DNA from: Pseudomonas psychrophila HA-4
GTDB lineage: Bacteria; Pseudomonadota; Gammaproteobacteria; Pseudomonadales; Pseudomonadaceae
Length of the DNA: 64,000 bases
NCBI RefSeq assembly: GCF_000282975.1
Contig: NZ_ALJC01000018.1
Span: 1 to 64,000, forward strand
Direction of reading: 5' to 3'
The translations under genes were made by a program, and so were the position numbers. Below are positions 57,036-64,000 of the stretch, one piece after another. Below the pieces are notes generated by a model that had not been told where the DNA came from, did not search any database, and saw only the letters and a program-made list of their open reading frames with translations. The number at the start of each line of letters is the position of its first letter. Position 1 is the stretch's first letter.

Positions 57036-57159
57036 GGTGCAATTCCCAAGTGCGAAACAATGGCGCATCTTAGGGGCTGTTGACGCTTTATTGCGAGCCG
57101 CATTAAAGCGTCAGCCGCGCGTAAGTTTTGTAACGGGTGGATGGCGAGGTGGAAGAGCA

Positions 57160-57918
57160 ATGACCGATAAAGCATTGGCTCAGGCGGATCCTGAGTGGCT
57201 AGCACTGATCAGCTCGGCCCGCGAATGGCTGTCTGGCCCCCTTGGCCAGTTGTTGCTGGAAGACGAGCAGCGGCTGCTTGAGGAAGAGCTGGGGCGCTAT
57301 TTTGGCGGTTATCTGGTGCACTACGGCCCGGGTGCCGACACGCCGCCCAAAGCGCCGCAAGTACAACGCAATGTGCGTTTAGGTGCGCCTTTGCCGGGGG
57401 TCGAGATTATCTGTGAAGAGCAGTCCTGGCCGTTATGCGAGCATGCTGCCGATGTAGTGGTGTTGCAGCATGGTCTGGATTTTTGCCTGTCGCCCCACGG
57501 TTTGCTGCGTGAAGCGGCCAGTAGCGTGCGCCCCGGCGGGCATTTATTGATCGTGGGCATCAACCCGTGGAGCAGTTGGGGGTTACGGCATGTTTTCGCC
57601 AAAGATGCGCTGCGCAAGGCGCGTTGCATTTCACCTTCACGGGTCGCGGACTGGCTGAATCTGCTGGGCTTTGCGCTGGAGAAACGCCGCTTCGGATGCT
57701 ATCGTCCGCCGCTTGCTTCCAAGGCGTGGCAAGGTCGATTGTCAGGTTGGGAGCGTAAGGCGGGTAGCTGGCAATTGGCCGGTGGCGGCTTCTATGTATT
57801 GGTTGCCCGCAAAATGGTGGTGGGCTTGCGTCCTGTTAAGCCATTACGCCGAGAGCCGAAGGGCAAGCTGATTCCCTTGCAGATGGCCAAGGTCAATCGG
57901 CGTCATACAGAACCCTAA
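57160..57918 (+). CDS. SAM-dependent methyltransferase (class I), unknown substrate
   Basis: A 252-residue protein from ATG 57160. An N-terminal helical region precedes a Methyltransf_11-like core: LPFGGVEI-type early strands are weak, but VVVLQHGLDFCLSPHGLLRE and VRPGGHLLIVGINPWSSWG match the DxVv...h.Lef..dph..LrE.....pgG.l.i pattern. The glycine-rich SAM motif I is not evident, so its activity is less sure. The C-terminus is basic. It occupies a conserved position between gloB and rnhA in Pseudomonas. Confidence 0.8.
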   Translation: MTDKALAQADPEWLALISSAREWLSGPLGQLLLEDEQRLLEEELGRYFGGYLVHYGPGADTPPKAPQVQRNVRLGAPLPGVEIICEEQSWPLCEHAADVVVLQHGLDFCLSPHGLLREAASSVRPGGHLLIVGINPWSSWGLRHVFAKDALRKARCISPSRVADWLNLLGFALEKRRFGCYRPPLASKAWQGRLSGWERKAGSWQLAGGGFYVLVARKMVVGLRPVKPLRREPKGKLIPLQMAKVNRRHTEP

Positions 57919-58007
57919 TTTAATATCGGGTCGGGTTAGCCCGGCCTCAGGTGCTGTCGATCATTAGCTGATTGACAGGCCGTAGCAGCCTTTTTGGATA
58001 GTTTGCA

Positions 58008-58452
<445 letters not shown>

Positions 58453-58460
<8 letters not shown>

Positions 58461-59211
58461 TGTTGTACTCGATACCGAAACCACCGGTATGCCTGTCACC
58501 GATGGCCACCGGGTGATCGAGATTGGTTGCGTGGAGTTAATGGGGCGTCGCCTGACGGGCCGTCATTTTCACGTGTATCTGCAACCCGATCGTGAAAGCG
58601 ACGAGGGCGCCATCGGCGTCCACGGCATTACCAACGAATTTCTGGTCGGCAAACCGCGTTTTGGGGAAGTGGCCGATGAGTTTTTTGACTTCATCAAAGG
58701 CGCGCAGTTAATCATTCATAACGCCGCGTTTGACGTGGGCTTTCTGAATAACGAATTTGCCCTGATCGGGCAGTCGGATCGCACAGACCTGACGCAGCAT
58801 TGCTCGATCCTCGACACCCTGATGATGGCGCGGGCGCGTCACCCAGGGCAGCGCAACAGCCTCGATGCCTTGTGCAAACGCTATGGCGTTGACAACTCGG
58901 GCCGTGAGTTGCACGGCGCGTTGCTCGACTCCGAGATTTTGGCTGATGTCTATCTGGCCATGACCGGCGGCCAGACCAGCTTGTCATTGGCAGGCAATGC
59001 TTCAGATGGTAATGGCTCTGGCGAGGGTTCAGGTAATCAGGCCAGCGAAATTCGCCGTTTGTCAGCGGATCGTCAAACTGGTCGGATTATTCGTGCAAGT
59101 GAAAGCGACTTGGCCGAGCATGCTGCGCGCCTTGAGACCATTGCCAAATCGGCAGGAGGTCCGTCTTTATGGGCGCAGATTGTCGAGGCCAAAGGCCAGA
59201 CCTTTCAGTAA
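58453..59211 (+). CDS. dnaQ: DNA polymerase III epsilon subunit (proofreading exonuclease)
   Basis: A DEDDh 3'-5' exonuclease. ExoI is VLDTETTGM (Asp7, Glu9), Exo[16 protein letters not shown], and ExoIII carries His and Asp in [16 protein letters not shown]. After the nuclease domain (about 1-178) comes a Gly/Ser/Asn-rich flexible linker (about 180-196) and then a short C-terminal segment that in E. coli binds the alpha subunit. Length 252 (E. coli 243). Confidence 0.96.
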
Positions 59212-59291
59212 GCCTGCGGGGGTTGTTCTGGTTGTCGCAGGTTGCGATGGCTTGCGCAGGAGGATTTCACAGCAAGAAAGAGGGATTTTTC

Positions 59292-59864
59292 ATGCGCCTG
59301 GTTATGAGCCCCAACGAACCTGTTGTCTCGGTTCGTTTGGCAGATGAAGGTTTTGCCCCCTATGTGTGGGGCAATGATTTCAGTTTTGAAGTGAATGCCT
59401 ATGCCCGTGCCGACCGCCATAAAAAGGTCGAGCACTGGCCTTTGGATATGATCACGCCCTATCGCAAATGTTATGGCATTGACCCGGATGAGTTTGCCAG
59501 CTACCGGGGAGCACCGGACAGCGCAATTTTTATGGCCTATCTGGATGATCAGCCTGTTGGGCACGTAGTGGTCAGCACTAACTGGAATGGTTTCGCCCAT
59601 GTTGATGAACTGGCCGTCGCGGCCTTTGCCCGTCGCCATGGGGTGGCTAAGTCTTTGCTGGACGTGGTCAAGTTCTGGAGCCACAAGAAAAACCTGCCGG
59701 GCATCGTGCTTGAAACCCAAAACAACAACATCGGTGCCTGCCGCTTGTATGAGCGTTGTGGGTATCAGGTAGGCGGCATCGACTATTTACGCTATCGCGG
59801 CATCGACCCGCAGACCTGCGAAGTGGCGATCTTTTGGTACCTGCTGTTTGAGAAGTCTCTCTAA
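59292..59864 (+). CDS. GNAT-family N-acetyltransferase
   Basis: 190 residues from ATG 59292; the longer open frame overlapping dnaQ is rejected. The GNAT core is in the second half: HVDELAVAAFARRHGVAKSLLD (motif A, shortened RRHGVA loop) and NNIGACRLYERCGYQVGGID (motif B). The N-terminal 80 residues are less typical. It may be cotranscribed with dnaQ, 80 bases upstream. Substrate unknown. Confidence 0.85.
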   Translation: MRLVMSPNEPVVSVRLADEGFAPYVWGNDFSFEVNAYARADRHKKVEHWPLDMITPYRKCYGIDPDEFASYRGAPDSAIFMAYLDDQPVGHVVVSTNWNGFAHVDELAVAAFARRHGVAKSLLDVVKFWSHKKNLPGIVLETQNNNIGACRLYERCGYQVGGIDYLRYRGIDPQTCEVAIFWYLLFEKSL

Positions 59865-59867
59865 TCT

Positions 59868-59909
59868 GTAGCCCTGCGGACCTTATCGCAGCCTTCTGCA
59901 GCGGCTACA
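59868..59909. repeat. REP-like inverted repeat
   Basis: TGTAGCC ... GGCTACA arms enclose ATCGCAGCCTTCTGCAGC, the same core type as at 22246-22340, between convergent GNAT and LysR genes. Confidence 0.65.
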
Positions 59910-59920
59910 AATGCCGACAA

Positions 59921-60832
59921 TTAAAGTGATACAACACCTTGGTCCGCCAGCAAAGCCTCAGCTTTTTCACGCACGATATCGAGCAGGGCCTTAAGCGCCG
60001 GGCCGGGCTCTGAGCCTTTACGCGTCAACGCATACAGCGTCACCGGAACCGCAGGTGATAAGGGGCACACGTCTAGCCCGCTGGATTTGGCACCAATCGC
60101 TGTGAACGGATCAACCAACGCCAGCCCTTCGCCCGCCTCAACCATGCTGCGCATCATCTGATAGCTCTGCACCTCAATGTGCACCACCGGCGTCGGGCGC
60201 AAGGTGTGTAATTTGCTGTCCAGAGCCCGGCTCAACGGGTCGTGCTGTTGCAGTCCGATCATGGCTTGCCCGGCCAAGTCTTGCAGGGCTATGTACTTTT
60301 GCTTGGGGGATAGCCAGCCATGTGGCGCCAGCAGTTGAACCTTGCCCTGAACCAGTTTGAGGCAGTCAATGCCTGGCTGCTCGGTAGGGTGCAAGCTAAG
60401 GCCTACGTCGTTTTCGCCCATTAACAGGCTGCGCACGATTTCGCTGGGCTGTTGGCAACTCAAGGTGGCGGGTGTGTCAGGAAAGCGCCTTCTGAGTGTT
60501 GCAATGCTGTGGGGCAGTAAGGGATGTGCCAGTGTTTCGCTACACACCACGCGCAAGGTCGGTTCTTGATGCTGGCGCAGCGCTTCGCCAAGCCTGCGCA
60601 GTGGCTCAACGTCGAGATACAGCTGATTGAGCAGGGGTTGAAGCAGGAGGGTTTCGCGCGTGGCCTGGAGCCGTCCGCGAACGCTGGCAAACAGCATGAA
60701 GCCGAGCTGTTGCTCGGCTTCATGCAGCGCGGCACTGAGAGTGGCCACAGGCAATTGCAGCAACTCGGCCGCATGGTCGAGGTTGCCGGTTTGCAAAATA
60801 GCCTGGATCACTTCGATGTGACGTAAACGCAT
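59921..60832 (-). CDS. LysR-family transcriptional regulator
   Basis: 303 residues: an HTH in the first 60 (MRLRHIEVIQAILQTGNLDHAAELLQLPVATLSAAL), followed by a linker helix and a substrate-binding domain. The HTH resembles the CysB/MetR-like start MRLRHIE. No divergent partner is next to it (upstream is a minus-strand hypothetical gene), so its target is unknown. Confidence 0.88.
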   Translation of the reverse strand: MRLRHIEVIQAILQTGNLDHAAELLQLPVATLSAALHEAEQQLGFMLFASVRGRLQATRETLLLQPLLNQLYLDVEPLRRLGEALRQHQEPTLRVVCSETLAHPLLPHSIATLRRRFPDTPATLSCQQPSEIVRSLLMGENDVGLSLHPTEQPGIDCLKLVQGKVQLLAPHGWLSPKQKYIALQDLAGQAMIGLQQHDPLSRALDSKLHTLRPTPVVHIEVQSYQMMRSMVEAGEGLALVDPFTAIGAKSSGLDVCPLSPAVPVTLYALTRKGSEPGPALKALLDIVREKAEALLADQGVVSL

Positions 60833-60927
60833 GCGTGAAGTCCATGTTCGACGGATGAGGTTTCAGCGTTGCCAAGCCTGACCCAAGTCTCATCCTGTGA
60901 CTTCTGCGGTATGCCGGGAGTAGAGAG

Positions 60928-61176
60928 TTACACCGATGTTTCGAGCGTGTCAGGCTTTTGTGTCACTGGATTTTCAGGCTCACGAATCAGCTGGACTTCT
61001 GATTGGACCAGTTTGAACTCAGTGTCACTGATTTTTGTTACACGATCGCCAATAGCCAGTTTGTAGGTGATTACGGGCTGACCGTCTGGGGTATCGGAAT
61101 TTTTAAACTCATGCACTGAATACACGCGGCCTTCCGCGTCTCTTGCATGAAATTGCCCAACTAAAACTGCAGCCAT
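60928..61176 (-). CDS. Small conserved-looking hypothetical protein
   Basis: 82 residues from ATG 61176, with GAGGTT about 10 bases upstream. It has no signal peptide or TM segment. The pattern of beta-strand-like stretches (VLVGQFHARDAEGRVYSVHE, VITYKLAIGDRVTKISDTEF, FKLVQSEVQLI) suggests a small beta-rich protein with a disordered Pro/Thr tail. Family unknown. The upstream 196-base gap contains nothing else obvious. Confidence 0.65.
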   Translation of the reverse strand: MAAVLVGQFHARDAEGRVYSVHEFKNSDTPDGQPVITYKLAIGDRVTKISDTEFKLVQSEVQLIREPENPVTQKPDTLETSV

Positions 61177-61372
61177 TTGTAGAGAACCTCTGGAGATAAA
61201 CACCCAATTTTCGGTTCTGTAGACCGTTGATCAGTAGGGGAAGTTTAACGATTTGGAAAAAATAGTCCGGCTACTTTACAGGCTTGTAGGCCGATAGGGT
61301 AAACAGAGGTGCAAGAAAGGCGCCCGATCATCTATAACTAATCTTCCTACCGTCACAGACTCGGAGTTTTCC

Positions 61373-61933
61373 ATGAGCAAGGTCTACAACGTAGCAGTGC
61401 TAGTTGGCAGTTTGAGGAAAGATTCGCTCAATCGAAAAGTAGCCCGTGCCTTGGCAGAGTTGGCCCCCGCGAATTTGAAACTGAACATTGTCGAGATCGG
61501 CGATTTGCCACTGTATAACGAAGACATTGATATCACCCCGCCACCTGCCGCCTACAGTGCTTTTCGTGATCAGGTGCAGCAGGCCGATGCCGTGCTGTTT
61601 GTGACACCTGAGTACAACCGTTCGGTTCCGGCGGCGCTTAAAAATGCCCTCGACGTGGGCTCACGCCCTTATGGCAAAAGTGCTTGGAGCGGCAAGCCTG
61701 GCGCTGTGATCAGTGTGTCTCCGGGTGCTATCGGTGGTTTTGGCGCCAACCACCATTTGCGTCAATCACTGGTATTTTTGAACGTACCATGCCTGCAACA
61801 GCCAGAGGCTTACTTGGGCGGTGCTGGCAGTGCATTCGATGAGTCGGGGGCTTTGTCGGAAAAAACCCGTCCGTTCTTGCAGGCTTTTATCGATGCTTAC
61901 AGTCAGTGGGTCGAATTACTGAAAAAAGCGTGA
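61373..61933 (+). CDS. NADPH-dependent FMN reductase (ChrR-like)
   Basis: A flavodoxin-fold reductase of 186 residues. The phosphate-binding loop is VGSLRKDSLNRKVA, with TPEYNRSVPAALKNALD and SPGAIGGFGANHHLRQ contacting FMN. This pattern is shared by ChrR/YieF/AzoR1-type quinone and chromate reductases, which guard against redox cycling. It is a single gene, convergent with phnX. Confidence 0.9.
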   Translation: MSKVYNVAVLVGSLRKDSLNRKVARALAELAPANLKLNIVEIGDLPLYNEDIDITPPPAAYSAFRDQVQQADAVLFVTPEYNRSVPAALKNALDVGSRPYGKSAWSGKPGAVISVSPGAIGGFGANHHLRQSLVFLNVPCLQQPEAYLGGAGSAFDESGALSEKTRPFLQAFIDAYSQWVELLKKA

Positions 61934-61957
61934 TTCAAACTGATCTTGATTCAAGGT

Positions 61958-62021
61958 TGTAGCGAGCTTGCTCGCGATCTTTTGGAGATCAAAAGATCGT
62001 GAGGCAAGTTCGCGTCTGTAG
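61958..62021. repeat. REP pair between convergent chrR-like gene and phnX
   Basis: GTAGCGAGCTTGCTCGCGAT and an inverted partner (AAAAGATCGTGAGGCAAGTT, CGCGTCTGTAG) surround CTTTTGGAGATCAAAAG. Confidence 0.75.
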
Positions 62022-62028
62022 GGTCCGA

Positions 62029-62856
62029 TTAGCTGCTTTGTGGCATTTCTCCATTGGCTAGGCGTTTGTTTATGTCGCTGATAACGTCCGGCAGGTCGCT
62101 GATGGTGTCTATCAAGTAGTGCGGGCGCGAGCCCTCGAACAGCGCATGAATACGTTTGCGCTCTGCGTTCAATCTGTCGGTGTCCAGCGCGCAGTATTGC
62201 TCGTAGGTCAGGCCCAGTGCGTTGCCGGAGCACACCAGTGCGACTGTCCACATGCCAGCACGACGCCCTTCGAGGATGCCGGGCACGGTGTCGTCGATTT
62301 TCACACAGGCAGCCACGTCATCAATGCCCAGGGCGATCACATTGGCCAGCGCCTGAGCGGGCCATGGGCGGCCGTTGGGCACTTCGTCGGTCGCCACGAC
62401 GTGGTCAGCGACGTAGCCATTGATTGCGGCCAGTTCAACCACTTTGGCCATTACTTGTGCCGGGTAGCCTGAGCACGAACCTATTTTGATGCCTTGCTCG
62501 CGCAGCGCGGTGATCGTGCGCAGTGCGCCGGGGATCAGCGCTGAATGTTCAGCGATTTTCTCGACTTGCAGCGGCATGAAGCGTTGGTAAATCGCGGTGA
62601 CATCGTCGTCGGTCGGTGCACGGCCAAACACTTTTTTGTAGCGCTCGGTAATCTGCGGTTGGTCGCACAGGGTGCGGATGTGGTCCCATTTGCCCATGCC
62701 CATCGGGCCACGGGCTTCTTCGATAGAAACGGGCACGTCGAACTCGGCAAACGCCTCGACAAAAATCTGAGTAGGGGCGAACGATCCGAAGTCGACGACG
62801 GTACCGGCCCAGTCGAGAATGGCTGCCTGAAGTTTGCTTGGGTTGATGTAGTTCAT
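62029..62856 (-). CDS. phnX: Phosphonoacetaldehyde hydrolase (phosphonatase)
   Basis: A HAD-superfamily enzyme cleaving the C-P bond of phosphonoacetaldehyde to acetaldehyde and phosphate. 275 residues. The nucleophile is Asp15 in [18 protein letters not shown]; the cap holds the Lys that forms the Schiff base, near [12 protein letters not shown]. The later HAD motifs are [10 protein letters not shown] and [10 protein letters not shown]. It lies 69 bases downstream of phnW and completes the 2-aminoethylphosphonate pathway, supplying phosphate. Confidence 0.95.
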   Translation of the reverse strand: MNYINPSKLQAAILDWAGTVVDFGSFAPTQIFVEAFAEFDVPVSIEEARGPMGMGKWDHIRTLCDQPQITERYKKVFGRAPTDDDVTAIYQRFMPLQVEKIAEHSALIPGALRTITALREQGIKIGSCSGYPAQVMAKVVELAAINGYVADHVVATDEVPNGRPWPAQALANVIALGIDDVAACVKIDDTVPGILEGRRAGMWTVALVCSGNALGLTYEQYCALDTDRLNAERKRIHALFEGSRPHYLIDTISDLPDVISDINKRLANGEMPQSS

Positions 62857-62925
62857 TTCTGTGAATCCTGTGTGAGCGACCTAGGCCGCACGAAAGAATT
62901 TGCAACGTCTTGAGGGAAAACTGGG

Positions 62926-64000
62926 TCAGGTATCCAGCACTTCCATTTCGCGCAACGCTTCGGCTATGGCATTCACGGCAGCGTGCATATCGGCCGAATC
63001 GACGTGCCCGATGCAGCCCACGCGGAATGTTTCGACTTGGGTCAATTTGCCGGGGTACAGGATGAAACCCTTGGATTTGACCCGTTCGTAGAACGTTTTG
63101 AACTGATAGCACGGGTGGTTTGGAGCATGAAAGGTGACGATAATCGGCGCCTGTATCGCGTCGGGCAGGAAGCTACGCAGCCCTAGTTTTGCCATGCCAT
63201 CGATCAATGTCCGGCAGTTGTTGGCATAGCGCTGATAGCGTGCAGGCAAACCGCCATCTTCGTTGTGTTGCAGCAGTGCTTCATGCAGTGCCGCGACCAC
63301 ATGGGTCGGCGGGGTGAAGCGCCACTGGCCGGTCTTGGCCAAATAGGCGTGCTGGTCTTGGAGGTCCAACGCCAGCGATTGCGAGTTGCCCGCCGCATTG
63401 GCCAGCGACTTTTTGCAGGCGAACACAAACCCCATGCCGGGTACGCCCTCTAGACATTTGCCGGAGGCAGCGATCAGCGCATCGAACGGGACTTTTTGTG
63501 CGTCGACAGGTAGCGCGCCGAATGAGCTCATCGCATCAATAATCAGGCGTTTGCCATGTTGGGCGATTACTGCAGCGATCTCAGGCAGTGGATTCAGAAT
63601 CCCGGTACTGGTTTCGCAGTGAATCAATGCAACGTGGCTGATGCCCGGGTCAGCAAGCAGCAGGTTGTCTATGTCGTCTGCGGTGGTTGGCCGGTCTTCG
63701 GCGGTTTCAAAGGTCGTGAAACGACGACCGAGTACCTCACAGATTTTCGCCACGCGTTTCCCATAGGCACCGTTGATGAGCACCAGCACATGGCCGTCCC
63801 GCGGCACCAGCGTCCCAATCGCGGCCTCGACCGCAAATGTGCCGCTGCCTTGCAATGGCACGCAGTGGTGAGTGGCGCCGCCATTGATGATCGCCAGCAG
63901 GTGTTCACAGAGGCTGGCGGTCAGTTGGTTGAAGCGCTCATCCCATGAGCCCCAATCGACCATCATTGCTTGGCGGGTGCGTGGCGAGGTGGTCAGCGGG
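62926..64000 (-). CDS. phnW: 2-aminoethylphosphonate-pyruvate transaminase, 5' end outside window
   Basis: A PLP transaminase moving the amino group of 2-aminoethylphosphonate to pyruvate, giving phosphonoacetaldehyde for PhnX. The frame continues past the first internal ATG (63966) to the edge as [13 protein letters not shown], the usual N-terminus, so about 10 codons are missing. The PLP lysine lies in [29 protein letters not shown] and the C-terminal [20 protein letters not shown] are typical. Regulation is not visible. Confidence 0.95.
   Translation of the reverse strand, partial: PLTTSPRTRQAMMVDWGSWDERFNQLTASLCEHLLAIINGGATHHCVPLQGSGTFAVEAAIGTLVPRDGHVLVLINGAYGKRVAKICEVLGRRFTTFETAEDRPTTADDIDNLLLADPGISHVALIHCETSTGILNPLPEIAAVIAQHGKRLIIDAMSSFGALPVDAQKVPFDALIAASGKCLEGVPGMGFVFACKKSLANAAGNSQSLALDLQDQHAYLAKTGQWRFTPPTHVVAALHEALLQHNEDGGLPARYQRYANNCRTLIDGMAKLGLRSFLPDAIQAPIIVTFHAPNHPCYQFKTFYERVKSKGFILYPGKLTQVETFRVGCIGHVDSADMHAAVNAIAEALREMEVLDT

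Overview
The window is chromosomal DNA of a Pseudomonas, most likely of the P. fluorescens/P. fragi side of the genus. This is inferred from gene content, moderate GC, Pseudomonas-type REP repeats at gene ends, and a long block (acnB to dnaQ) whose order resembles P. aeruginosa PA1787-PA1816 as I remember it. I saw no complete prophage, CRISPR array or intact transposon.

Layout. 1-1.1 kb is genetic debris: an IS3-family end abutting a beheaded MFS exporter, a frameshifted DegT-type aminotransferase fragment and a relic of IS3 OrfA/OrfB. 1.2-5.2 kb carries accessory genes: a lipoprotein, a LysR regulator divergent from an RraA/HMG-aldolase-like enzyme, and a DHA1 exporter. 5.3-9.3 kb has nhaA behind a structured leader, then a reverse trans-sulfuration pair (cystathionine beta-synthase and gamma-lyase). 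9.5-14.4 kb holds a coiled-coil membrane protein, a GNAT-NADH:quinone reductase pair, a secreted tannase/feruloyl-esterase-family enzyme and a DJ-1/PfpI protein. 14.6-18.7 kb is nadA, bepA, tusA-like and perM-like.

18.7-34.7 kb is acnB, a DUF1289 protein, an Anr-box-controlled universal stress protein, miaE, a marR-OMF-emrA-emrB efflux operon with a clear operator, ppiB-lpxH, glnS, cysS and folD. 35.0-35.65 kb is a tRNA cluster (Arg-UCU, His, Leu-UAG, His). 36.2-44.7 kb is the proteostasis block tig-clpP-clpX-lon-hupB-ppiD: trigger factor folds, ClpXP and Lon degrade (lon has a sigma32-like promoter), and PpiD chaperones in the periplasm. Between hupB and ppiD sits a tRNA-Asp-derived sequence with a ruined D-arm and a GTT anticodon. 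A WYL regulator plus VOC protein lies between ppiD and fabI.

46.4-54.6 kb is fabI preceded by a five-gene Yej/Npp-type peptide ABC importer with two paralogous binding proteins. 54.7-59.9 kb is mltD, gloB, a methyltransferase, rnhA, dnaQ and a GNAT protein. 59.9-64 kb has a LysR regulator, a small hypothetical protein, a ChrR-like flavin reductase and the 2-aminoethylphosphonate pathway genes phnX and phnW; phnW runs off the right edge.

Most of the window is ordinary core genome. The signals most worth checking are the tRNA-like element at 42.64 kb, the 139-bp nested inverted repeat upstream of acnB, the nhaA leader, the marR operator and the IS-disrupted relic operon at the left edge.
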